Shown here piece after piece: positions 53,929-61,348 of a stretch of DNA of 64,000 nucleotides (its first letter is position 1; every line of letters begins with the position of its first letter). The position numbers were made by a program, and so were the translations under genes. Under the pieces are notes generated by a model. It worked only from the letters and a program-made list of their open reading frames with translations. It did not search any database and was not told where the DNA came from. The DNA is from Flavobacteriaceae bacterium (GTDB lineage Bacteria; Bacteroidota; Bacteroidia; Flavobacteriales; Flavobacteriaceae), in NCBI GenBank assembly GCA_947457255.1, contig CANGUZ010000001.1, positions 62,001 to 126,000 on the forward strand. Reading direction: 5' to 3'.

Positions 53929-55278
53929 TTATCGCATTCCTGGCATACCGCCCTTCATTCCGCTCATCATTTTCATCATATTTTTTCCGCCTGGACCTTG
54001 CATCATTTTCATCATCTTACTCATTTGGTCAAATTGTTTCATTAATTGATTGACTTCTTCAATTTTTCTTCCAGAGCCTTTTGCTATTCTATTTTTTCTT
54101 TTTACATCAATTATAGCAGGCTTACTTCTTTCAATAGGAGTCATAGAATGGATAATTGCTTCAATATGTTTGAAAGCATCATCTTCAATTTCAACATCTT
54201 TCATTGCTTTTGAAGCTCCGGGTATCATTCCTACCAAGTCCTTCATATTTCCCATTTTCTTAACCTGTTGAATTTGAGAAAGAAAATCATCAAAACCAAA
54301 TTCGTTTTTGGCAATTTTCTTTTGAATTTTTCTAGCTTCCTCTTCGTTGAATTGCTCTTGTGCTCTTTCTACCAATGACACAACGTCTCCCATTCCTAGA
54401 ATACGCTCAGCCATACGAGAAGGATAGAAAACATCTATAGCATCCATTTTTTCTCCAGTTCCAACAAACTTAATCGGTTTGTTTACTACCGACTTAATAG
54501 AAATGGCAGCTCCACCTCGAGTATCACCATCTAATTTTGTAAGGATTACTCCGTCAAAATTTAATCTTTCGTTAAAAGCTTTTGCAGTATTTACCGCATC
54601 TTGACCCGTCATAGCATCAACAACAAATAAGGTCTCGTGTGGTTGAATAGCTTTATGAACATTAGCAATTTCGGTCATCATCTCCTCATCTACAGCAAGT
54701 CGACCAGCAGTATCTACAATAACTACATTGTATCCTTTTTCTTTGGCATATTTTATAGCGTTAACTGAGATTTCAACAGGATTGTTATTCCCTAACTCTG
54801 AATAAACCTCAACTCCTATTTGATCTCCAACGACATGTAATTGATTGATAGCTGCAGGTCGATAGACATCGCAAGCTACTAAAAGCGGATTTTTATTCTT
54901 TTTTGTTTTTAGGAAATTAGCCAATTTTCCTGAAAAAGTAGTTTTACCAGAACCTTGTAATCCTGACATTAAAATAACGGTTGGGTTTCCAGAAAGATTA
55001 ACTCCTGAAACATCGCCACCCATTAATTCTGTTAGTTCGTCTTTTACAATTTTAACTAAAAGTTGCCCTGGTTGAAGCGTGGTTAATACATCTTGACCAA
55101 TAGCATTTTCTTTTACTTTGGTTGTAAAATCTTTAGCAGTTTTAAAATTGACATCGGCGTCTAGCAAAGCACGACGTACTTCCTTTAATGTATCGGCTAC
55201 GTTAACTTCAGTTATTTTTCCGTGGCCTTTTAGAATATGAAAGGCTTTATCTAATTTATCGCTTAAATTATTGAACAT
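53929..55278 (-). CDS. ffh: Signal recognition particle protein Ffh
   Basis: SRP54-type GTPase of 449 residues that brings nascent membrane proteins to FtsY and SecYEG. N domain followed by the G domain: G1 GLQGSGKTTFSGKLA, DVYRPAAI, DTAGRL and TKLDGDTRGGAA. The M domain is Met-rich and ends with the repeated KMM/GMKGGMPGMR tail. SRP RNA itself was not found nearby. folD lies downstream in the same direction. Confidence 0.97.
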   Translation of the reverse strand: MFNNLSDKLDKAFHILKGHGKITEVNVADTLKEVRRALLDADVNFKTAKDFTTKVKENAIGQDVLTTLQPGQLLVKIVKDELTELMGGDVSGVNLSGNPTVILMSGLQGSGKTTFSGKLANFLKTKKNKNPLLVACDVYRPAAINQLHVVGDQIGVEVYSELGNNNPVEISVNAIKYAKEKGYNVVIVDTAGRLAVDEEMMTEIANVHKAIQPHETLFVVDAMTGQDAVNTAKAFNERLNFDGVILTKLDGDTRGGAAISIKSVVNKPIKFVGTGEKMDAIDVFYPSRMAERILGMGDVVSLVERAQEQFNEEEARKIQKKIAKNEFGFDDFLSQIQQVKKMGNMKDLVGMIPGASKAMKDVEIEDDAFKHIEAIIHSMTPIERSKPAIIDVKRKNRIAKGSGRKIEEVNQLMKQFDQMSKMMKMMQGPGGKNMMKMMSGMKGGMPGMR

Positions 55279-55299
55279 AATTTTTTATTTATTGAAGGG

Positions 55300-55307
55300 C
55301 AAATTTA
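55300..55307 (-). promoter_or_regulatory. -7 box of ffh-folD
   Basis: CAAATTTA on the plus strand reads TAAATTTG on the minus strand, 21 bases before the ffh ATG. No -33 TTG at standard spacing. Confidence 0.5.
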
Positions 55308-55598
55308 AGCATTTGATTTTTAAGTTTGAAAGTTATTGTAAATAAAAACCCTGAAAATTATATAACTATTCCCTATAATTATGTAACGTATACTTTGATA
55401 TCTTTTTTGAGCTTTGTATTTCAAAGTGGATGAAATTTAAGCTTAAAATATTTTGAATAATTTATTTATTTTAGAGGTAGGGTTTCCTTTTTTTAAATGT
55501 TTTACAATAAATTATCGATAAAAAGCAAATAAAGTTCAAATCAACGTTGATCTAAACTAAAATCCTTTTTTGCCCAAACTAAGAACTTAACCTAACTT
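55308..55598. other. Divergent region upstream of the redox operon
   Basis: AT-rich, about 290 bp, separating ffh (-) from the six-gene operon (+). It contains a small CTTTG-TATTT-CAAAG hairpin near 55412-55426. I found no perfect TAnnTTTG on the + strand close to the operon, so its promoter may differ from the common type. Confidence 0.45.
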
Positions 55599-56129
55599 AT
55601 GAAAAACATGAACCCTTTTTTAATCTCTATTGTGTTTATTTTCAATAGTTTTATTATGTTTTCACAAGAAAAAAATGTGTTTGATATTGCAAGAAAAGGA
55701 ACACTAATTGAAATTGAAACAATTTATAAAAAGAATCCATCTATTGTAAATACTGTCGACGAAAGAAAATCAAGTCCGTTAATTTTAGCTTGCTACAGAG
55801 CTAATGTACCTGTTGTGTTGTTTCTTGCTGATAAAGTTGCCGATTTAAATTACAATTCAGGAATGGGTTCAGCCTTAATGGCTGCTGTAATGTCCGAAAA
55901 TATTGAAATAGTAGAAAAATTAATTGCTGTTAAAGCCGATTTAAACCAATTTGATTCACAAGGAAAAACAGCATTAATTTATGCTGTTTTCTTTAATAAA
56001 AATGATATTGCTAAACTTTTAATACAAGCTGGCGCTGCTAAAAATCAGAAAGATAGTGATGGAAAAACCGCACTTGATTTTGCAAATTTTAATAAAAACA
56101 CCGAATTAATAATCCTTTTAGATCAATAA
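55599..56129 (+). CDS. Exported ankyrin-repeat protein
   Basis: Protein of 176 residues with a signal peptide (LISIVFIFNSFIMFSQ) followed by four ankyrin-type repeats. These are recognisable by TVDERKSSPLILACYRANV, SGMGSALMAAVMSENIEIVEKLI, SQGKTALIYAVFFNKNDIAKLLIQAGA and SDGKTALDFA. Ankyrin repeats bind protein partners; export suggests a periplasmic scaffold or inhibitor role. First gene of a six-gene operon; the next starts 28 bases later. Confidence 0.88.
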   Translation: MKNMNPFLISIVFIFNSFIMFSQEKNVFDIARKGTLIEIETIYKKNPSIVNTVDERKSSPLILACYRANVPVVLFLADKVADLNYNSGMGSALMAAVMSENIEIVEKLIAVKADLNQFDSQGKTALIYAVFFNKNDIAKLLIQAGAAKNQKDSDGKTALDFANFNKNTELIILLDQ

Positions 56130-56157
56130 AAAATTACAAACCCAAAAATTAAAAAAA

Positions 56158-56937
56158 ATGAAAAAATCTTACCTACTATTAGCAACTTTGGCATTAATGA
56201 ATATTTCATTTGGTCAAATAAAATCAACTGGAGTGGTAACTCTGAAAACGGGAACCAACTTAATGACCGTTAAAATTGATTTAAATCAAACTACTTCAAC
56301 AGCTACAATCACTTTGGTTGGTCCTTCAACAAGATGGTTTACTATTGGGTTTAATGCAACTACTATGGCTTCAAATACTGATTGTTTTACTTCCTCAGGA
56401 ACAACACTCTTAGATCAATACCTTCCCGGAGGTCATCAAGAAGCTAATGATGATACGACTAATAATTTAACAGTTGTTAGTAATACTGTAAGTGGAACTT
56501 CTAGAACAATCGTAGCAACACGAAAATTTAATACAAATGACATCGAAGATTATACTTTTAACTTTGCTTCAAACTCCCTAAACATAATTTGGGCTTATGG
56601 TCCTTCAAACACGATTGATCCTACTGTTGAGCATTCTTCTTTTGGAACAAAAGGTCTTTCTTTTGCTACGTTAGGAACAGAGAACTTTTCTTCTTTAGAA
56701 AAATTGAATATTTATCCAAATCCATCAAACGGAATATTTACCATTACTAAGAACAGTGCTACTCAAATTTCTAAAATTAAAATTTTTGATACCAATGCAA
56801 AATTGATAAAAGAAATTGAATTAGACACAATTAACCAAGAAAATGCTGTAAATTTATCGAGTTTTTCTAAAGGAATATATTTTATGGAAATATCCAACAA
56901 AGAGGATAGAATTGTCAAAAAAATAATACTGAAATAA
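56158..56937 (+). CDS. DOMON-like protein with T9SS sorting domain
   Basis: Secreted protein of 259 residues. Signal peptide ends ISFGQ. A beta-sandwich of about 150 residues has DOMON-like features: WFTIGFNATTM...DCF early, a GGHQEAN loop, and the terminal VEHSSFGTKG with a His. DOMON domains bind heme or sugars. A type A sorting domain follows (LNIYPNPSNGIFTI ... GIYFMEI ... KKIILK), so it should reach the cell surface by T9SS. The DOMON call is by pattern; ligand unknown. The stop codon directly abuts the next ATG. Confidence 0.8.
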   Translation: MKKSYLLLATLALMNISFGQIKSTGVVTLKTGTNLMTVKIDLNQTTSTATITLVGPSTRWFTIGFNATTMASNTDCFTSSGTTLLDQYLPGGHQEANDDTTNNLTVVSNTVSGTSRTIVATRKFNTNDIEDYTFNFASNSLNIIWAYGPSNTIDPTVEHSSFGTKGLSFATLGTENFSSLEKLNIYPNPSNGIFTITKNSATQISKIKIFDTNAKLIKEIELDTINQENAVNLSSFSKGIYFMEISNKEDRIVKKIILK

Positions 56938-57321
56938 ATGAAAAAAAGTAGAATTATTATATCATTGGTAATCATTTCGCTATTAGGCTTATTTACTTAT
57001 CAATATGTTATGCATGGTGGAGCCAGGGATTTATCAACTGAGAAGGCTGAATTTACTCTTTCCTCTAAATCCATTCTTGATGAGTTTACAACGAATCAAG
57101 AATTATCTAACAAAAAATATCTAGAAAAAGCTGTCGCTATAAAAGGCACTATAACTGATGTAAATTCAACCCAAATAATAGTTGACAACGCTATAATTTG
57201 TATATTAAAAAATCCGAATACTACTTTAGTTATAAATCAAACCGTAACTGTAAAAGGAAGAGTAGTTGGATTTGATGATTTAATGGGAGAATTAAAATTA
57301 GATCAATGTTTTTGTAATTAA
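56938..57321 (+). CDS. Membrane-anchored OB-fold protein
   Basis: Protein of 127 residues: an N-terminal TM anchor (IISLVIISLLGLFTYQYV) followed by an OB-fold of the tRNA_anti-like type (YLEKAVAIKGTITDVNSTQIIVDN, INQTVTVKGRVVGFDDLMGEL). It ends in DQCFCN with two cysteines. It would sit in the periplasm, anchored to the inner membrane. A resemblance to CcmE heme chaperones is only topological. It starts immediately after the DOMON gene's stop. Confidence 0.82.
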   Translation: MKKSRIIISLVIISLLGLFTYQYVMHGGARDLSTEKAEFTLSSKSILDEFTTNQELSNKKYLEKAVAIKGTITDVNSTQIIVDNAIICILKNPNTTLVINQTVTVKGRVVGFDDLMGELKLDQCFCN

Positions 57322-57334
57322 TAAATAATAGAAT

Positions 57335-58207
57335 ATGAAAATTAAAAACCTTTTTACATTTGCTTTTGTCGTTTTTGGATTGGCTTCAGCCACAGCCCAA
57401 GATAACTTATTAAGCCAACTTGACTCTGTAAAATCTGACAAGAAAGAAATAGAAATTGCTGCTTTCAAAGGATTGCAAATATGCAATATGCAATCAACAA
57501 AATTACCCGTAAAAGGCGAATTTTATTTTCTAGTTTCACATCGATTTGGAGATTTAACAGAAGGAATTAATAATTTCTTTGGTTTAGACCAAGCCTACAC
57601 CAAAATTGGAGGAATTTATGGTGTTGCCAATTGGCTTTCTGTTGGAGCTTCAAGACATACCTATCGCAAAACCTATGAATTAGCTGCAAAATACAAATTA
57701 GCCAATCAAGAAGTTGATGGATTTCCTATTACCATTGTGGGATACAATACCATGGATATTGATAGTGAACTAAAAAAAGACGAATCCTTACCAGGATTGA
57801 AATCTAATCACAGATTTGCTTATACAACACAACTGCTAGTTTCTAGAAAATTCTCAGATTCGTTTTCATTTCAATTAGCGCCTATTTTTGTTCATAAAAA
57901 TTTATATGATGGGATTTTAGATCAAGAAAACACGTTATTGTTAGCCGCTGGAGCTAGATATAAATTATCGAAAAGATTGAGTTTAAATTTAGAATATGCT
58001 GGGCGTGTAAATTTACCGGATGAATTTAAATCGCCATACAGCAACCCACTAACTATAGGCTTAGATATTGAAACTGGTGGACATGTTTTTCAAATGGTAT
58101 TCTCTAATTGTCAGCCTATGAATGATGTAGCCATTTTCACCAACGCGGCAGGTGATTGGAATGGAGGTAGCGTTTATTTTGGATTTAATATGTACAGAGT
58201 TTTTTAA
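57335..58207 (+). CDS. DUF5777 family outer-membrane beta-barrel protein
   Basis: Protein of 290 residues with a signal peptide ending ATAQ. It then shows a pattern of alternating hydrophobic beta strands and glycine-rich turns typical of DUF5777 barrels (EFYFLVSHRFGDL near the start, NWLSVGASRHTYRKTYELAAKYKL, GARYKLSKRLSLNLEYAGRV). The conserved C-terminal HVFQMVFSNCQPMND and final aromatic residue fit an outer-membrane strand. Its function is not known; neighbours suggest it works with the cytochrome and YceI proteins. Confidence 0.87.
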   Translation: MKIKNLFTFAFVVFGLASATAQDNLLSQLDSVKSDKKEIEIAAFKGLQICNMQSTKLPVKGEFYFLVSHRFGDLTEGINNFFGLDQAYTKIGGIYGVANWLSVGASRHTYRKTYELAAKYKLANQEVDGFPITIVGYNTMDIDSELKKDESLPGLKSNHRFAYTTQLLVSRKFSDSFSFQLAPIFVHKNLYDGILDQENTLLLAAGARYKLSKRLSLNLEYAGRVNLPDEFKSPYSNPLTIGLDIETGGHVFQMVFSNCQPMNDVAIFTNAAGDWNGGSVYFGFNMYRVF

Positions 58208-58217
58208 ATAATTAAAT

Positions 58218-58556
58218 ATGAAAAAAATACAAATTTTAGCGATGGTAATAAGTTCTTTATTTATTACTTCATGTGAATCAACAACCTATCAAGATATTTC
58301 GGCTGTTGTTACTAACCCTACTTACTCGAAAAATGTAGAACCCGTAATTTCAACAAAATGTACAGGTTGTCATTCTGGAGGTAATGAGTTTCCTGATTTA
58401 GAAAACTACGACCAAGTAAAAGAATCTTCTAAAACAGGAAAATTATTATGTAAAATAAAAGGAGAGTGTGGGCAAATTATGCCAACAAGTGGTAAAATGC
58501 CACAAGCTACAATAGACATGATACAATTGTGGGCTACAAACGATTATCCAAACTAA
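58218..58556 (+). CDS. Cytochrome c-type lipoprotein
   Basis: Protein of 112 residues with a lipobox ITSC (Cys19) and one c-type heme site, Cys48-x-x-Cys51-His52 (CTGCH). Met88 and Met94 (QIMP, GKMP) are candidate sixth ligands. The fold resembles the short cytochrome domains often written as planctomycete-type. As an outer-membrane or periplasmic lipoprotein it would carry electrons. It is translated 10 bases after DUF5777, supporting a shared pathway. Confidence 0.9.
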   Translation: MKKIQILAMVISSLFITSCESTTYQDISAVVTNPTYSKNVEPVISTKCTGCHSGGNEFPDLENYDQVKESSKTGKLLCKIKGECGQIMPTSGKMPQATIDMIQLWATNDYPN

Positions 58557-58568
58557 TATATTATAGAT

Positions 58569-59114
58569 ATGAAAAAAGTTGCACTCTTAATCATTTGTTT
58601 TTTTGTTATTAGTCTTGCGTTTTCTCAGAAAATGATTACCCGATCTGGAGAAATCAAGTTTGATGCATCGATGCCCGACCTAGTAGAAATAGCTGCAACA
58701 AACAATACTGTATCCTGTATTTTTGAACAAGCTACTGGCGATTTTGTTGCTTTAGCTTTAATTAAAGCATTTAAATTTAAAGCGCCATTGATGGAAGAAC
58801 ATTTTAATGAAAATTATATGGAGTCTTCAAAATTTCCAAAAGCTACCTTTAAAGGAAAAGTTTTAAATTTTTCGGCTTCAAAATTATCAGCAACAAAAAC
58901 TAGTTATGATTTAGAAGGAGATTTGACGATTCATGGCGTTACTAAAAAAATTAAAACTAAGATTGGACTTATATTAAATGCTGGAAAAATTACTGCTACT
59001 AGTGCCTTTTCTGTAAAAGCTGCCGATTATAAAATAGATATTCCAAATTTGGTTAAAGAAAAGTTTGCTGAGAATATTAAAATTAGTTTAAACTTTGTGC
59101 TAGAAGAAAAATAA
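58569..59114 (+). CDS. YceI family periplasmic protein
   Basis: Lipocalin-like YceI protein of 181 residues. The signal peptide ends LAFSQ. The barrel shows MITRSGEIKFDAS, APLMEEHFNENYMESSKFPKATFKG, GDLTIHGVTKKI and a terminal KISLNFVLEEK. YceI proteins bind isoprenoid-type lipids such as polyprenols or quinones in the periplasm. Placed last in an operon with a cytochrome, it might deliver or sense a quinone; this is inference. Confidence 0.93.
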   Translation: MKKVALLIICFFVISLAFSQKMITRSGEIKFDASMPDLVEIAATNNTVSCIFEQATGDFVALALIKAFKFKAPLMEEHFNENYMESSKFPKATFKGKVLNFSASKLSATKTSYDLEGDLTIHGVTKKIKTKIGLILNAGKITATSAFSVKAADYKIDIPNLVKEKFAENIKISLNFVLEEK

Positions 59115-59274
59115 ATCGATTAAAGAATTAATTTTCAGTTTTAAATTTATTGAACAAACAAAATGAAATAAACGAATTTTATAGCGTAAATACTGCGCTA
59201 AATTCTATTAAAAAAGTGAAAACATACGCACTTAAAAGAACTCCAAATATAAGTTTAAGGGTTAATTTTTAAAA

Positions 59275-61053
59275 TTACATCCTTTCTGGAACTTCAATTC
59301 CTAATAATGAAAATGCTGATTGAATGGTGTCACTCACTTTTTTTGACAGTTGGACTCTAAATGCTTTTTTTATACTATTTTCTTCCCCTAAAATGGAAAC
59401 TGTTTGGTAAAATGAATTGTATTCTTTTACTAAATCGTACGTATAATTTGCTATTAATGCAGGGCTATGATTTTGGGCAGCGTTTTGAATTACCTCAGGA
59501 TACAATTCTAATTGTTTGATTAGCTCTTTCTCTTTTTGATGCAATACAAGATCATCAATGATAACTTCTAAATCAAAATCGGCTTTTCGCAGAATAGATT
59601 GTATTCTAGCATAGGTATATTGAATAAAAGGCCCTGTATTTCCAGCAAAATCTACAGATTCTTCAGGATTAAATAAAATTCTCTTTTTTGGATCGACTTT
59701 TAAAATGTAATATTTAAGTGCGCCAAGACCAATAATAGTGTATAGTTTTGCTTTTTCTTCATCAGAATAGCCTTCTAGTTTTCCTAACTCTTCAGACAAT
59801 TCTTTTGCCGTTTGCACCATATCTTCCATTAAATCATCGGCATCTACAACAGTTCCTTCGCGTGATTTCATTTTTCCTGATGGTAAATCGACCATTCCGT
59901 AGGAAAGATGGAATAAGTTTTTAGACCAATCAAATCCTAATTTTTTCAAAATTAAAAACAACACTTTAAAGTGATAATCTTGCTCGTTTCCTACAGTATA
60001 GACCATTCCTCCAACATCGGGGAAATCCTTTACTCGTTGAATTGCTGTTCCTATATCTTGAGTCATATAAACCGCTGTTCCGTCTGATCGAAGGACAATT
60101 TTTCTATCTAAACCGTCTTCCGTTAAATCAATCCAAACTGAACCATCAGGATCTTTTTCGAAAACGCCTTTTTCTAGACCAATTTGCACGACATCTTTTC
60201 CTAATAAATAGGTATCACTTTCGTAATAATAGGTATCAAAATCTACACCCAGGTTTTTATAAGTGATAGCAAAACCATCATAAACCCATTGATTCATGGT
60301 TTTCCAGAGTTGCACTACTTTATCATCACCAGCTTCCCAATCTAGAAGCATTTTTTGAGCTTCTATAATAATAGGCGCTTGTTTTTTAGCCTCATCTTCA
60401 GTTTTTCCCTCTAAAATTAATTGATTGATTTGATCTTTATATGCTTTATCAAATGCAACATAATATTTACCTACTAACTTATCGCCTTTTAAACCAGAAC
60501 TTTGAGGAGTTTCTCCGTTTCCAAATTTTTGCCAAGCTAACATCGATTTGCAAATGTGAATTCCTCTATCATTAATAATTTGGGTTTTATAAACTTTTTT
60601 TCCAGAAGCTTTAATAATTTCTGCAACTGAATACCCTAAAAGATTATTTCTAACATGGCCTAAATGAAGTGGTTTATTAGTATTAGGTGAAGAATATTCA
60701 ACCATAACTGCCTTATCATTTTGAATTGGAGTTACAAATCCATACTGTAAGTCTTGCTTTATTTCATTAAAAAATTTTAAATAATACTTATCTGAAATTA
60801 CAATATTCAAAAAACCAGAAACAACATTAAAATGGACTACTTCGTGTGTATTTTCTACTAAATAATTTCCTAATTTATTTCCTATTTCCACTGGATTACT
60901 CTTGATTTGTTTTAAAAGAGGAAACAAAACCATAGTGATATCACCTTCAAACTCCTTACGTGTAGATTGAAATTCTATATTTTCTATGCTTACATCAAAT
61001 AAAGAAGCTATAGCATTTTGTATATGTGGAAAAAGAATTTTTGATAATGACAT
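59275..61053 (-). CDS. argS: Arginyl-tRNA synthetase
   Basis: Class I synthetase of 592 residues charging tRNA-Arg. The N-terminal Add-1 domain is followed by the HIGH motif in the form SPNTNKPLHLGHVRN. Later come VYTVGNEQDYHF, the KMSK-region KMKSREGT, and the all-helical anticodon-binding domain with the C-terminal LLGIEVPERM. Length is normal. Convergent with the YceI operon. Confidence 0.97.
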   Translation of the reverse strand: MSLSKILFPHIQNAIASLFDVSIENIEFQSTRKEFEGDITMVLFPLLKQIKSNPVEIGNKLGNYLVENTHEVVHFNVVSGFLNIVISDKYYLKFFNEIKQDLQYGFVTPIQNDKAVMVEYSSPNTNKPLHLGHVRNNLLGYSVAEIIKASGKKVYKTQIINDRGIHICKSMLAWQKFGNGETPQSSGLKGDKLVGKYYVAFDKAYKDQINQLILEGKTEDEAKKQAPIIIEAQKMLLDWEAGDDKVVQLWKTMNQWVYDGFAITYKNLGVDFDTYYYESDTYLLGKDVVQIGLEKGVFEKDPDGSVWIDLTEDGLDRKIVLRSDGTAVYMTQDIGTAIQRVKDFPDVGGMVYTVGNEQDYHFKVLFLILKKLGFDWSKNLFHLSYGMVDLPSGKMKSREGTVVDADDLMEDMVQTAKELSEELGKLEGYSDEEKAKLYTIIGLGALKYYILKVDPKKRILFNPEESVDFAGNTGPFIQYTYARIQSILRKADFDLEVIIDDLVLHQKEKELIKQLELYPEVIQNAAQNHSPALIANYTYDLVKEYNSFYQTVSILGEENSIKKAFRVQLSKKVSDTIQSAFSLLGIEVPERM

Positions 61054-61081
61054 TGTTGTTAAATTATGATTTGTAAGTCTG

Positions 61082-61089
61082 CAAATGTA
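61082..61089 (-). promoter_or_regulatory. -7 box of argS
   Basis: CAAATGTA on the plus strand reads TACATTTG on the minus strand, 28 bases before the argS ATG. Confidence 0.5.
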
Positions 61090-61274
61090 AACATATATAA
61101 AGCAATCTAAAAATAGAATTTGTTTCTTAAAATAATCTCAAATGCCTTTTTTATTAATTACATTTTTTTGCTCTAGCACTTTTTAATAGTGATTGTCAAA
61201 TAAAAATTTCTATTTAAAACTATTTTTGTAAGATTTTTACACATTATATATAAAACATTATGTATTTCATCGAT

Positions 61275-61282
61275 TATATTTG
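61275..61282 (+). promoter_or_regulatory. -7 box of the anchor-L surface protein gene
   Basis: TATATTTG fits TAnnTTTG and lies 66 bases before the ATG at 61349. It predicts a leader of about 60 bases. Confidence 0.5.
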
Positions 61283-61348
61283 CATTTTGACGATAAAATT
61301 AAAACATTTGTAAAGTCAAAATAAATACACGTAATAGATTATATTATT

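Noticed and set aside
59174-59205. Hairpin between the YceI and argS genes as a terminator
   Set aside because: The arms pair only after skipping three bases and there is no adjacent T-run; too weak to call.
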